DNA from: Paludisphaera borealis
Lineage (GTDB): Bacteria; Planctomycetota; Planctomycetia; Isosphaerales; Isosphaeraceae
DNA: 64,000 nt
NCBI RefSeq assembly: GCF_001956985.1
Contig: NZ_CP019082.1
Location: forward strand, 1,860,001-1,924,000
Direction: 5' to 3'
The notes beneath the pieces were generated by a model. The model was not told where the DNA came from, ran no database searches, and saw only the letters and a list, made by a program, of their open reading frames with translations. Within the stretch, counting starts at the first letter, position 1. Every line of letters begins with the position of its first letter. This document shows positions 43,875 to 53,419 of the stretch, piece after piece. A program made the position numbers and the translations under genes.

Positions 43875-44450
43875 GTGGACGACCAACGAGCGGACGAGCG
43901 AACCGACGCGACGGAGAACGGGCAAGCCTCTCGTGAGGCGTTCGTGCGCTCAACGTACGTCGAGCTTTACCGCTGGTTTCATCGCCTGGCCGGATGCCCG
44001 GCGCGGGCGGCCGACCTGACCCAGGAGAGCTTCGCCGCTTTCTGGGCTTCCGGCGCTCGCCAGCCGACGGAGGTCTCGTCCCGGACCTGGCTGTATGCGA
44101 TCGGCCGAAACCTCTGGCGGAATCAGCTTCGCGGTCGTCGCGAATTCGTGCCCCTGGAGTTCGACCAGGCGTTCTCGTCCGATCCAGGACCGGAACACCG
44201 CGTCGAGGCCGGCGAGTTCGAGAGCGCTGCGCGAGACGCGGTCGATCAACTTCCTATCGACCTGCGCGAGGCGTTTACGCTCCGATTCTGGAACGAGTTC
44301 TCCTACGAGGAGATCGCCGCGATCCAGGGGATCTCGGCCGATCTGGCGAGGTGGCGGTATTTCGCCGCCCGGAAGCGGCTGCACGCGCGTCTCGCCCCCT
44401 GGAATCCAGGTCCCGAACACTCCGAGAAGGAGGATCGTCATGCTCGATGA
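43875..44450 (+). CDS. ECF sigma factor
   Basis: This 191-aa protein starts at a GTG preceded by GAGGAGGACGG. Region 2 is visible as CPARAADLTQESFAAFWAS and TWLYAIGRNLWRNQLR. Region 4 is LREAFTLRFWNEFSYEEIAAIQGIS followed by a helix ending AARKRLHARL. It should direct RNA polymerase to a small regulon in response to an envelope signal. The next gene starts 11 bp before its stop and encodes a single-span membrane protein likely to be its anti-sigma factor. The three genes 43875-46514 form one operon by overlap. Confidence 0.93.
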   Translation: MDDQRADERTDATENGQASREAFVRSTYVELYRWFHRLAGCPARAADLTQESFAAFWASGARQPTEVSSRTWLYAIGRNLWRNQLRGRREFVPLEFDQAFSSDPGPEHRVEAGEFESAARDAVDQLPIDLREAFTLRFWNEFSYEEIAAIQGISADLARWRYFAARKRLHARLAPWNPGPEHSEKEDRHAR

Positions 44451-45366
44451 ACACGTCGAACGGGAGCCCGATCTTCCGGGCTCCGGAATTTGGAGCCGCC
44501 TGCGCGGAATCCCGGTCGAGCCGGTCCCGCACGGCCTCCTCGACCGTTGCCTGGAAACGACGGCGACCGAACCAATTTACAAGCGTCCCGCGGTGGCACG
44601 TCGGCGCTGGCTCCGGTCGATCGGCGTCGCGGCAGCGGCGTTGCTGATGGTCGGGGTCGCCGGCCTGGTGGTCCGCCCGGGAAGCGCCGCGGCGTCCCAG
44701 TTCCTCAAGGCGGCCGGCGTCACCTGGTCAGAGGTCCCCGCGTGCCACATCACGTCCACGATGAAGCGAGCCGGCGAGGTTCGCACCGAGGAAGTCTGGT
44801 ACGTCCGCGACAAGGGAGGACGACATGAGACGCGGCGAGGCGACAAGTTGATCGGCGTCGTCGTCGCCAACAGCCGCTGGGAGTTCCGGTGGGACGTCGA
44901 GGGGGGCATGGTGGCCGCCTGGTCGCGCAAACTGCTCGGGAATCGAAGTGCGTTCGAGTCGGCAAGTCGCGTCCTGCCGTGCGAATCGATGCTGGCCTGG
45001 GCCGAGAAGCATCGGGCCGAGATCAAGATCGAGGCCGATTCCCTCGACGGCGTGGCCGTTCGCAAGGTCACGTTGCGTTGGCCAAGCGTGCCGGGCGCTC
45101 GTCCGCAGGTCGACACTTTCTGGTTCGAGCCCGACTCGCTCCGACCCGTGCAACAGCGATCGCAACTCCCGGACGGGTCCGAGGCCGAGTCGCGGCTCGA
45201 CTATCCCGCCCCCGAAAACGTCCCCGCCGATTTGCTCGCCTTCCGCCCCCCCGCCGACGCGATCCTTGAAGTCAACGACCCGGACCTCGGGCGGCAGGTG
45301 TATTCCGAAGGTCGTTCCGAAGTCACTGGCGTCGAATCGAAACCCACTAACGGAGAGAAGCGATGA
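44440..45366 (+). CDS. Single-span anti-sigma-like protein with LolA/RseB-like periplasmic domain
   Basis: The ATG at 44440 lies inside the end of the sigma gene. The 308-aa protein has a cytoplasmic N-terminus of about 60 residues, one transmembrane helix (about 63-82, IGVAAAALLMVGVAGLVV), and a periplasmic domain of beta strands (EEVWYVRDKGGRHETRRGD, WEFRWDVEGG, VDTFWFEPDSLRPV) resembling LolA/RseB folds. No HxxxCxxC zinc-anti-sigma motif is present in the N-terminus. Anti-sigma function is inferred from position and topology. It is followed by a second LolA-like gene with ATGA overlap. Confidence 0.75.
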   Translation: MLDEHVEREPDLPGSGIWSRLRGIPVEPVPHGLLDRCLETTATEPIYKRPAVARRRWLRSIGVAAAALLMVGVAGLVVRPGSAAASQFLKAAGVTWSEVPACHITSTMKRAGEVRTEEVWYVRDKGGRHETRRGDKLIGVVVANSRWEFRWDVEGGMVAAWSRKLLGNRSAFESASRVLPCESMLAWAEKHRAEIKIEADSLDGVAVRKVTLRWPSVPGARPQVDTFWFEPDSLRPVQQRSQLPDGSEAESRLDYPAPENVPADLLAFRPPADAILEVNDPDLGRQVYSEGRSEVTGVESKPTNGEKR

Positions 45367-46514
45367 CGAGCCGATGGCGAATGCGCGGTCTGAGCGTGGG
45401 GATTGTGGGCCTTCTTGCTTGCGGCCTGGCGACGGCCGCGTGGCTGAACGGCGCCGAGTCGGAGGAGGCGCGAGCGGTCAAGGACGCGTTCCGCCGCAAC
45501 GTCGAGAAGATCAAGAGCCTGGACGTTTCGTACCAGCTCGACACGACGACGGAGCTTACGCCCAAACAGTTGCGATCGATGCCCGAGTACCGTAACAAGA
45601 TGTTCCTCCCCAAGGATGAGTGGCGCCAGGCGTTCCTGGGCGAGAAGAGGTATCGGCGGCAGATTCAGCCCGAGGAGGTCAAGCTGCTGGTGGAACTCGA
45701 CGAGTACGGCCTATTCGCGCCTCCTGAGGCCGGGCCGAACGACCCGCCCGCGATTCGAGAAAACCAGAAGAAACTCCGCGAGGGCTACGACCGCACGATC
45801 GCCGAGCTCAAGGCGAACCAGGCTCGCGGCATCCCCGTTCAGAAGCGCAAGGCAAAGGACGTGCTCGCGCTGGAGAAGGATGTGACGTTCGGATTCAACG
45901 GCAAGACGATCTGGCGGAAGAAGCCGACCGCTCCGAAAGGCGACGAATACATGATCTGGCCGACCAAGTCGCCGGCCGACTGGTTCCAGGGGACCGGCTA
46001 TCTCGCCGCTGTGGGCCTTCACGTGCCCGACCCTACAGGCCGCCCCGAGGTGAAGAAGTCCCAAGGCATATTCCAACTTTCCGAATGGATCAACCACGGC
46101 GACTACGATCTGGAACCGAAAACCGAGGTCGTCGACGGATCGACGTGCGTGATTCTGGCCGGGAGCCTCAATTCGCTGCTTCAGCCGGGCTTCATCCTCG
46201 GGAGGCTGACCGATCGGATCTGGCTCGACCGCGATCACGGCTTCGTGCTTCGCAAACGCGAGATGGCGACTGACGGCAAGGTCGGCTGGCGGTTCACGAC
46301 CACCGACCTGAAGGAAGTCGAGCCCGGGATCTGGCTCCCCTTTGCGACCCGCGGCGAGGAATTCCCCAAGGATGCGCCCGACCTCGGCGGCAAGCCGACG
46401 ATGGTCGAGACGCTCAAGGTCAAGAACCTCTCGGTCAACCACGTCGCCGACAGCCTGTTCGACATGACGCCCCAGCAGGGCGACAGAATCGACGACCTGC
46501 GCGGGCAGTTCTGA
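45363..46514 (+). CDS. Secreted LolA-fold-like protein of the sigma-factor operon
   Basis: This 383-aa protein overlaps the previous gene by ATGA. It has a signal peptide (MRGLSVGIVGLLACGLATA). The body is beta-rich with an outer-membrane-lipoprotein-sorting flavour: VEKIKSLDVSYQLDTTTEL near the N-terminus, VTFGFNGKTIWRKKPT, VVDGSTCVILAG, RIWLDRDHGFVLRKREM and MVETLKVKNLSVN at the end. The same style of beta strands occurs in the membrane protein encoded just before. It may be a soluble partner that senses or buffers a ligand for the anti-sigma protein. This is an inference from gene order. Confidence 0.72.
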   Translation: MTSRWRMRGLSVGIVGLLACGLATAAWLNGAESEEARAVKDAFRRNVEKIKSLDVSYQLDTTTELTPKQLRSMPEYRNKMFLPKDEWRQAFLGEKRYRRQIQPEEVKLLVELDEYGLFAPPEAGPNDPPAIRENQKKLREGYDRTIAELKANQARGIPVQKRKAKDVLALEKDVTFGFNGKTIWRKKPTAPKGDEYMIWPTKSPADWFQGTGYLAAVGLHVPDPTGRPEVKKSQGIFQLSEWINHGDYDLEPKTEVVDGSTCVILAGSLNSLLQPGFILGRLTDRIWLDRDHGFVLRKREMATDGKVGWRFTTTDLKEVEPGIWLPFATRGEEFPKDAPDLGGKPTMVETLKVKNLSVNHVADSLFDMTPQQGDRIDDLRGQF

Positions 46515-46529
46515 AATCGCGAATCGACG

Positions 46530-46558
46530 CCCCCGCCCGGGACTTCTTCGGGCGGGGG
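46530..46558 (+). terminator. Terminator-like hairpin after the sigma operon
   Basis: CCCCCGCCCG (46530-46539) pairs perfectly with CGGGCGGGGG (46549-46558) around a nine-base loop. It begins 15 bases after the stop. No T run follows. Confidence 0.75.
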
Positions 46559-46658
46559 ATCGGGTGTCATTGACGACGCGCATCGGCATCGTTATCGTGT
46601 AACTTTACGATGCCAAGCGATCGTTCCGGTCGCTGTTCGCTACTCGGAGTGCGTCGCC

Positions 46659-47954
46659 GTGGGCTCGACTTGCGTGGTGGGTCTCCAGTGGGGAGACGAG
46701 GCCAAAGGGAAGATTGTGGATTTGCTGTGCGACCACCACGACGTGGTTGTGCGCTATCAAGGTGGAGCCAACGCGGGGCATACGGTCGTCCATGAAGGGG
46801 TGACGTACAAGCTCTCGCTGGTTCCGACGGGCGTCCTCCGCGAGGGGGTCGAGGCCGTGATCGGCAACGGGGTGGTCGTCCATCCCCCCGCGCTGCTCAA
46901 GGAGGTCGCCAGCCTGACGGCCCAGGGGGTCGACTTCACGGGCCGGCTGCACGTCAGCGACCGCGCCCACGTGATTCTCCCCTATCACCTGGCCGAGGAG
47001 CGGCTGACCGAAGAGTCGACGTCGGCTGCCGACCATCTGGGGACGACGCGGCGGGGCATCGGCCCCTGCTATAAAGATAAGGTCGGCCGCGTTCACGGCG
47101 TTCGGATCGCCGACCTGTACCATACGGCCGAATTTCGCGAGCGGCTGGCCCGAATCGTCGACTACAAGAACCGGCTGCTGAACGCGATGCTGCCCGACTT
47201 CGAGCCGTTCGACGACAAGCAGATCGCCGACGAATACCTCGGATACGCCGAGCAGCTTCGTCCGTACGTCACCGACGCGACGAGCTGGCTGCACGCGGCC
47301 GTCGCGCAGGGGCGGAAGCTGATGTTCGAGGGGGCGCAAGGGTCGCTGCTCGACATCGACCACGGCAGCTATCCGTACGTCACCAGCTCCAGCAGCAGCG
47401 CGGTCGGCGTGGCGGCGGGCTCGGGCGTGCCGTCGCGGTACATCGACCGCTGGATCGGCGTCGTCAAGGCGTACACGACGCGCGTCGGCGGTGGGCCGTT
47501 CCCGACCGAGCAGGACAACCCCACCGGCGAGCGCATCCGCCAGATCGGCCGCGAGTACGGCACCGTCACCGGCCGGCCTCGGCGGTGCGGCTGGTTCGAC
47601 GCCGTCGCCGTTCGTTATTCGACCCGCGTGAGCGGCACGACCGAGCTGGCCGTGATGCTGCTCGACGTCCTCAGCGGCTTCGACGAGTTGAAGGTCGCGG
47701 TCGCTTACGAGACCGACGGCAAGAAGGTCGAAGCCATGCCGGCCTCGCTGGCCGATTTCGAGCTTTGCAAGCCGGTTTACGAGACCGTGCCGGGATGGTC
47801 GGAGGATCTGACCGCCGCCCGGACCTGGGACGATCTGCCGCGCCAGGCTCGCGAGTACGTCGGATTTTTGAGCCGTCAGATCGGAGTTCCGGTTTCGATC
47901 GTCTCGGTCGGCCCGGACCGTAAGCAGACGATCATGGTTCCCAAGGATCGATGA
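46659..47954 (+). CDS. purA: Adenylosuccinate synthetase
   Basis: PurA couples GTP hydrolysis to joining IMP and aspartate, the first step from IMP to AMP. The 431-aa protein is full length. The GTP site appears as LQWGDEAKGKIVDLL near residues 9-23, followed by YQGGANAGHTV. The IMP and switch motifs include TTRRGIGPCYKDK near 130 and EGAQGSLLDIDHG near 228. The distal motif GGGPFPTEQ is near 280 and TTGRPRRCGWFDA-like sequence follows. The start is a GTG at 46659 (MGSTCVVGLQWG). It leads a long plus-strand run of housekeeping genes. purH at the window start serves the same pathway. Confidence 0.97.
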   Translation: MGSTCVVGLQWGDEAKGKIVDLLCDHHDVVVRYQGGANAGHTVVHEGVTYKLSLVPTGVLREGVEAVIGNGVVVHPPALLKEVASLTAQGVDFTGRLHVSDRAHVILPYHLAEERLTEESTSAADHLGTTRRGIGPCYKDKVGRVHGVRIADLYHTAEFRERLARIVDYKNRLLNAMLPDFEPFDDKQIADEYLGYAEQLRPYVTDATSWLHAAVAQGRKLMFEGAQGSLLDIDHGSYPYVTSSSSSAVGVAAGSGVPSRYIDRWIGVVKAYTTRVGGGPFPTEQDNPTGERIRQIGREYGTVTGRPRRCGWFDAVAVRYSTRVSGTTELAVMLLDVLSGFDELKVAVAYETDGKKVEAMPASLADFELCKPVYETVPGWSEDLTAARTWDDLPRQAREYVGFLSRQIGVPVSIVSVGPDRKQTIMVPKDR

Positions 47955-48027
47955 GACCCCGGTCGACAGTCGCCGCACGGGCGAACGGCCTCGCCTCGCT
48001 TGCCACGTGGATTTCCACTAGGACGGA

Positions 48028-48858
48028 ATGGGCTCAGAGACTCTCATGCGAGCAGAAACGCGACCTCCACTGAAAACCACCGAAGAAGGCATGGCTCGGC
48101 TGGACGCCTGGGGGCTGAAGCCCGAGCAGCTTCCTCGCCACGTGGCGATCATCATGGACGGCAACGGCCGGTGGGCTCAGCATCGCGGGTTCCCGCGGAT
48201 CGTCGGCCACCGGCGCGGCATCCAGAGCGTCCGTGCCGTGGTCGAGGAAGGGTGCCGCCTCGGGCTCGAACAGCTCACGCTCTACTGCCTCTCCGTCGAG
48301 AACTGGAAGCGCCCGCCTCGCGAACTTCGGTTCCTGATGCGGCTTCTGCGGCATTTCCTCTCGGTCGAGCGCGCGGAGCTGATGGACCAGAACGTCCAGC
48401 TCCGCATGATCGGCCGCCGCGAGGGGCTTCCCGACGAGGTTCTCGCCGAGTTCGACCGAACCGCCGCGGCGACGGCCGGCAACACCGGGATGACGCTCCG
48501 CCTGGCCGTCAACTACGGCGGCCGGACCGAGATCGCCGACGCGGCGAAGCGCCTGGCCGAGGACGTCCGCGACGGCAAGGTTGATCCGTCGCGGGTCGAC
48601 GAGGCCCTGTTCGCCGGCTACCTCGACACCGCCGGGGCGAGCGACCCCGACCTCTTGATCCGCACGGCCGGAGAGATGCGGATCAGCAACTTCTTGCTCT
48701 GGCAAATCTCCTATACGGAACTCTGGGTGACGCCGACGCTCTGGCCCGATTTCCGGGGGGCCGACCTGCTGCAAGCCTGCACCGATTATGCGGCCCGCGA
48801 GCGGAAGTTCGGCGGACTGCCGGCCTCGGCACTGGCTGCGGGCACGCCGGCCGGCTAG
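48028..48858 (+). CDS. uppS: Isoprenyl (undecaprenyl) diphosphate synthase
   Basis: This cis-prenyltransferase makes the C55 lipid carrier for cell-wall and surface-polysaccharide synthesis. The 276-aa protein has IIMDGNGRWAQHRG near residues 41-54 (catalytic Asp and Arg), GHRRGIQSVR near 61, the YCLSVENWKRP segment near 88, and the C-terminal LLIRTAGEMRISNFLLWQ and YTELWVTPTLWPDF motifs. The start at 48028 has AGGA eight bases upstream; later Met codons at 48046 and 48091 are alternatives. cdsA follows within 100 bp, the usual lipid-synthesis order. Confidence 0.96.
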   Translation: MGSETLMRAETRPPLKTTEEGMARLDAWGLKPEQLPRHVAIIMDGNGRWAQHRGFPRIVGHRRGIQSVRAVVEEGCRLGLEQLTLYCLSVENWKRPPRELRFLMRLLRHFLSVERAELMDQNVQLRMIGRREGLPDEVLAEFDRTAAATAGNTGMTLRLAVNYGGRTEIADAAKRLAEDVRDGKVDPSRVDEALFAGYLDTAGASDPDLLIRTAGEMRISNFLLWQISYTELWVTPTLWPDFRGADLLQACTDYAARERKFGGLPASALAAGTPAG

Positions 48859-48953
48859 AGTGGAACGAGTCGGACACTGGCGGAACCGAGACTCGGGACG
48901 ATCCCCCTCCTCGCTCCTCATCCCCACACTCCTCTTCGTCTTTTTTGGCGGTC

Positions 48954-49865
48954 ATGCTCGGAACCCGTGTCGTCAGCGGCATTCTCATCGTCACCGCTCT
49001 GGTCTTGATCTTGCTCGTCGACCAGTGGCTCGCGCCCTGGTTCCCGCTCTGGTTCGGCCTGGCCGCCGCCGCGATGGGGATGGGCGCGTTCGAGTTCAGC
49101 GGGCTCCTGGAAGAGACGGTCTCGCGCCCCTCGACCCGTTCGGTGCTCGGCGGCGTGGCGGCCGTGCTGGTCGCGAACTGGATTCCCCACGTCTTGGGGG
49201 TGCTTGGCGATTCGAACCGGCTCTCGGGCCTGGTTCATGAGCCGAACGCCGCCGTCGCCGTACTCGCGTGGCCGCTCTTGAGCTTCGTCGGCGTGCTCAT
49301 GGTGACGTTCGTGGTCCAGAGCCTCCAGTTCGAGGTGCCGGGCCGAGCCGTCGCGGCGATCGCCGGCACGATTCTAGTGGTCGCCTACATCGGCCTTCTG
49401 GGAAGCTTCATCGTTCAGCTTCGCTGGCTCGACGGCTGCAAACATGGGCTGCTTCCTCTCGCCTTCCTGATCGCGACCGCGAAGGGCGCCGACATCGGCG
49501 CCTACACCGTGGGCAGGATCGCCGGCAGGCACAAATTGTGGCCTGCCGTGAGTCCGAACAAGACGATCGAGGGTGCATTCGGCGGCCTGGTCTTCGCGAC
49601 ACTCGCCGCGCTGGCCGTCGAGACGGTCGCTTTTTACTCCGACAGCCTGACCGGCGTCGGCTGGGCTGGGGCGGTGGCTTTCGGGGTGGTGGTCGGCATC
49701 GTGGCCCAGGTCGGCGACTTGATGGAGTCGATGGTCAAGCGCGACTGTCGGCGGAAAGACGCCTCGGCGGCAGTCCCGGGTTTCGGGGGAGTCCTCGACG
49801 TTCTGGATTCGTTGCTTTTCTCCGCTCCAGTCGCCTACGGCCTCTGGCTTTGCCTCGGTCCGTAA
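48954..49865 (+). CDS. cdsA: Phosphatidate cytidylyltransferase
   Basis: CdsA makes CDP-diacylglycerol from phosphatidate and CTP in the inner membrane. The 303-aa protein has about seven hydrophobic segments. The signature is present toward the end: SPNKTIEGAFGG near residue 200, then VKRDCRRKDASAAVPGFGG and LDVLDSLLF near 260-285. The ATG at 48954 is preferred to an in-frame TTG nine bases earlier. It follows uppS, as in many bacteria. A candidate promoter for phoH begins about 30 bp after its stop. Confidence 0.94.
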   Translation: MLGTRVVSGILIVTALVLILLVDQWLAPWFPLWFGLAAAAMGMGAFEFSGLLEETVSRPSTRSVLGGVAAVLVANWIPHVLGVLGDSNRLSGLVHEPNAAVAVLAWPLLSFVGVLMVTFVVQSLQFEVPGRAVAAIAGTILVVAYIGLLGSFIVQLRWLDGCKHGLLPLAFLIATAKGADIGAYTVGRIAGRHKLWPAVSPNKTIEGAFGGLVFATLAALAVETVAFYSDSLTGVGWAGAVAFGVVVGIVAQVGDLMESMVKRDCRRKDASAAVPGFGGVLDVLDSLLFSAPVAYGLWLCLGP

Positions 49866-49893
49866 GCCTGAGCCGATCGCAATTTCGGCGATC

Positions 49894-49923
49894 TTGAATT
49901 CGGCGTGGATCTGGTAGCATAAT
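49894..49923 (+). promoter_or_regulatory. Candidate sigma-70-type promoter upstream of phoH
   Basis: TTGAAT (49894-49899), an 18-base spacer and CATAAT (49918-49923) fit a housekeeping promoter. They lie between cdsA and phoH, 90 bp before the preferred phoH start. This is pattern-based only. Confidence 0.35.
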
Positions 49924-50012
49924 AGTGTGTAATGAGCGAAGACGGCCAGGCCGGGCGCGAGGTGTGTGGACTTCTCGTCGAAGTACGGGGTTGGGCCGTT
50001 GAAAGGGGAGGT

Positions 50013-51014
50013 ATGCCGGAAATCACCATCGCGCTCGACGGGCACGACGAGGAGCTTGCGGTCTTCGGCAGCCGAGACCAGCACCTTCGCCAGATTCGAG
50101 ACGCTCTCGGTGTGAAGGTTCTGGCCAGGCACGGCGAAGTCCGCATCGAGGGCGACGGCGACCGCGTCGAGCAGGCTCGCGAGATCTTCGAAGGCCTGCG
50201 CTCGCTCTACCGCGTTCGTCGCACGGTTCTTTCGGCCGACGTCGCCGAGACGATCGATCGGATCATCCGGGTCGACTCCTCCCTCCCGGCCGGTACGGTG
50301 GAGATCCGCGAGGGCAACCGCGTCGTTCGGCCCCGGACCGATGGCCAGAACCGCTACCTCCAGGCGCTGCGCGACAGCGCGTTGGTTTTTTGCATCGGGC
50401 CGGCGGGGACGGGCAAAACCTACCTGGCCGTATCGATGGCCGTGGCGGCACTCCGCCAGGGTCGGACCAAGAAGATCGTCCTGGTCCGACCGGCGGTCGA
50501 GGCCGGCGAGCATCTCGGCTTCCTGCCCGGCGATCTCGAAGCCAAGATCAACCCGTACTTGCGCCCACTTCTCGACGCGCTCCACGACCTCATCCCATAC
50601 GACCAGATCCGGCGCTACATCGACAACGACATCATCGAGATCGCTCCCCTGGCGTACATGCGCGGCCGGACGTTGAACGACGCCGTCATCATTCTCGACG
50701 AGGGCCAAAACGCAACGGTGCCGCAAATGAAGATGTTCTTGACCCGGATGGGTATGAACGCCCGGATCGTGGTCACGGGCGACGTGACCCAGGTGGATTT
50801 GCCGACCGCAACCAAGAGCGGCCTGGCCGACGCCGTCGAACGTCTTTCCAATGTGCCTGGCGTCGCCGCCGTGCAGCTCGACCGCTCCGACATCGTCCGC
50901 CACCCTCTCGTGCAGGCGATCGTCGACGCGTACGAGGCCGACGATGCGACGCGCGACCGTGAACCCCGAACCGCCGAAGCCGGCGCCGGCCTCGGCGCGA
51001 CGGCCGCGGAGTAA
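50013..51014 (+). CDS. phoH: PhoH-family ATPase
   Basis: This 333-aa protein starts at 50013 (MPEITIALDG), preceded by GGGGAGG; an ATG at 49932 is possible but lacks such a site. An N-terminal KH-like segment (about residues 1-90) is followed by the PhoH P-loop domain: Walker A GPAGTGKT near 130, LVRPAVEAGEHLGFLPGDLE near 158, Walker B VIILDEGQNA near 225 and VVTGDVTQVDLP near 252. PhoH proteins are linked to RNA metabolism and are regularly found beside ybeY, as here two genes downstream. Confidence 0.94.
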   Translation: MPEITIALDGHDEELAVFGSRDQHLRQIRDALGVKVLARHGEVRIEGDGDRVEQAREIFEGLRSLYRVRRTVLSADVAETIDRIIRVDSSLPAGTVEIREGNRVVRPRTDGQNRYLQALRDSALVFCIGPAGTGKTYLAVSMAVAALRQGRTKKIVLVRPAVEAGEHLGFLPGDLEAKINPYLRPLLDALHDLIPYDQIRRYIDNDIIEIAPLAYMRGRTLNDAVIILDEGQNATVPQMKMFLTRMGMNARIVVTGDVTQVDLPTATKSGLADAVERLSNVPGVAAVQLDRSDIVRHPLVQAIVDAYEADDATRDREPRTAEAGAGLGATAAE

Positions 51015-51176
51015 AGCGGCGTGAACATTCTCCTCCTATTCCCGGATCGGTGGATCGTCGGCCGCGCCGACGACCCTCCTCCGGCGTCGACGGCGCGCAT
51101 CGGGGGCCGAGTGGCCCCGGCGCAGTTCAGCGTGGCTCGCCCCCCGGCGTTCGCCACGGCGCTTTGAGTCGCATCC

Positions 51177-53417
51177 ATGAGCATTGGTAAACGTCGCCCC
51201 AAACCGAGTCGAGCCCAGCTCCGCTCGTTCCCCAGCGTCTCGCTCCAACAAAGTCGCCTGGCGCGTCAGCGCGCCCGACTCGTGAGCCTGTCGCTGGTCG
51301 CACTGACCGTTCTGGCGACCTCGGCGATCGTGCACGGATCGGGCCCGGCCTTCACCTACCGGCTGGGCCAGCGCCCCGACCGCGAGATCCGGGTCAACGT
51401 CAAGGAATTCCGGATCCGCAACCAGACCAAGACCAGCAACGAGCGCCAGGCCGCCGCCGACCAGGTGCCGCCGTCGATGGTCAACGATCCCGCGCCGATC
51501 AAGGATCTCGCCGAACGGCTCGACGACCTGACGGTGACCATCGCCAAATCGCAGCGCTATGAGGAACTCGCCAAGACGCTGATCTCGACCTGGAAGCTCA
51601 AGCCGGAGACGTACCTCGACATCAAGGCGGCGACCGACACGCCCCAGCGTCGCGACAACCTCCACATCCAGATCGCCAAGGCGTTCGTCCCGCTGCTCGA
51701 CGCCGGCGTTCTCGGGCCGGGCGCCCTGCCCCGGAACGAAGAGACCAGCCGCACCCTCTCGATCCGCAACCTCGATCAGCCAGTCTCCGAGGCGCGCGTC
51801 TTCCCCCGCGAACGGGTCGTCCCCGAACGGATCGTGAAACCCGACGGCGCGGTCGCCCGCGAGTTCATCGCCGCATTCACCACGCCTCGCGTCGGCGAGA
51901 CCTTGTTTCAGCTCGTCGCCGACCGGCTCGACGGCCGTCCGACCCTGACCTACGAGCAGGAGGAGACGGCCCTGCTTCGCGAGATCGCCCGCAACCAGGT
52001 GACCGAGCATTATGACCCGTTCACCCGCGGCGAGGTGCTCGTCGAGCAAGGCCAGACGATCGGCGAGGAGCAACTGATCCTGCTGCGCATGGAACACGAC
52101 GAGGCGATCAATTCGCTGACGCTCGGCGAACGGGCGCGGCGGGCGCTCGGAATTCTCGTCATGGTCTCGGCGCTCTTCATCCTGACAGGCTACTACGTCG
52201 CGCGTCACGAGCGGCTGATTGCCGCCGACTTCGGCCGCACGGCGACTATCTGCGCGCTCGTCGTGATCAGCCTCGGGATCGTGCGGCTGCTCGCCAACCA
52301 GTCGTGGAACGCCGACCTGATCCCTGTCGCCAGCGCCGCGATGATCCTGGCGATCGCCTACAACCCCGGCTTCGGCCTGGTGGCGACCTTCGGCCTGTCG
52401 CTTCTGACCTGCATGGCGCTCGGGACGGGCATCGGCCATTTCCTGGTGCTGATGGGAGGGACCGCCGCCGGCGTGCTGGGCCTGAACGACGTCCGGACGC
52501 GCACCAAGCTCATCAAGGTCGGCGCCACCGCCGCCCTGGGGTATCTGATCATGACCTGGGCGACCGGTCTGTGGGAGCATCAGCCGATCGAGCTGATCCG
52601 CAGCGACGGCCTCTGGCGCGCGGGCTGGGGCCTGATGGCCGGCTTCTTCATGGGCGGCAGCCTGCCGTTCCTCGAGAATGCGTTCGGCATCGTCACCGGG
52701 ATCAGCCTGCTCGAACTCGGCGACAACACTCACCCGCTGCTGCAAGAGCTGGTACGACGCGCGCCCGGCACCCACAACCACTCGATCACCGTGGGAGCCA
52801 TCGCCGAGGCCGCCGCCGAACGGATCGGTGCCAATGGGCTCTTGGTCCGCATCGGCGCCTACTTCCACGACATAGGCAAGATGCTCAAGCCTCACTATTT
52901 CGTCGAGAACCAGACCGGTTCCACCAACCGGCACGCGAACCTCGCGCCGGCGATGAGCACCCTGATCATCATCGGCCACGTGAAGGACGGCGTCGACCTG
53001 GGACGCCAGCATCACCTTCCCGAGCGGATCATCGATCTGATCGAGCAACATCACGGCACGACGCTCGTCGAGTATTTCTTTCACGAGGCCAATCGCCGCA
53101 ACGGCTGCAATCCCGACGGAGCGACGATTCAGGAGAGCGCGTTCCGCTATCCCGGGCCGAAGCCGCAAAGCAAAGAGGCCGGCATCCTGATGATGTCGGA
53201 CTGCGTCGAGAGCGCGAGCCGGACGTTGTCGGAACCGACCCCGTCGCGGATCGAAGGGCTCGTCAGCGAGCTGATCGACAAGCGGCTTCGCGACGGCCAG
53301 TTCGACGAGTGCGGCTTGACGCTCCGCGAGATCGCAGAGATTCGCGACAGTTTGATCAAGTCGCTGATCGGCATCTACCACGGCCGCGTCAAGTATCCCG
53401 AACAGAGGACGGCCTGA
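51177..53417 (+). CDS. 7TM-HD phosphohydrolase (PgpH-type cyclic-di-AMP phosphodiesterase family)
   Basis: The 746-aa membrane protein has one N-terminal helix (about residues 42-62), a large extracytoplasmic 7TMR-HDED domain (about 65-305), then about seven helices (315-495) and a cytoplasmic HD domain. HD motifs are HNHS near 540, YFHDIGKMLKPHYFVENQ near 562, and LIEQHHGTTLVEYF near 620. Members such as PgpH hydrolyse c-di-AMP. Activity here is inferred from intact metal residues. The phoH-HD protein-ybeY order is a conserved bacterial arrangement. It ends 2 bp before the ybeY GTG. Confidence 0.93.
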   Translation: MSIGKRRPKPSRAQLRSFPSVSLQQSRLARQRARLVSLSLVALTVLATSAIVHGSGPAFTYRLGQRPDREIRVNVKEFRIRNQTKTSNERQAAADQVPPSMVNDPAPIKDLAERLDDLTVTIAKSQRYEELAKTLISTWKLKPETYLDIKAATDTPQRRDNLHIQIAKAFVPLLDAGVLGPGALPRNEETSRTLSIRNLDQPVSEARVFPRERVVPERIVKPDGAVAREFIAAFTTPRVGETLFQLVADRLDGRPTLTYEQEETALLREIARNQVTEHYDPFTRGEVLVEQGQTIGEEQLILLRMEHDEAINSLTLGERARRALGILVMVSALFILTGYYVARHERLIAADFGRTATICALVVISLGIVRLLANQSWNADLIPVASAAMILAIAYNPGFGLVATFGLSLLTCMALGTGIGHFLVLMGGTAAGVLGLNDVRTRTKLIKVGATAALGYLIMTWATGLWEHQPIELIRSDGLWRAGWGLMAGFFMGGSLPFLENAFGIVTGISLLELGDNTHPLLQELVRRAPGTHNHSITVGAIAEAAAERIGANGLLVRIGAYFHDIGKMLKPHYFVENQTGSTNRHANLAPAMSTLIIIGHVKDGVDLGRQHHLPERIIDLIEQHHGTTLVEYFFHEANRRNGCNPDGATIQESAFRYPGPKPQSKEAGILMMSDCVESASRTLSEPTPSRIEGLVSELIDKRLRDGQFDECGLTLREIAEIRDSLIKSLIGIYHGRVKYPEQRTA

Positions 53418-53419
53418 CC

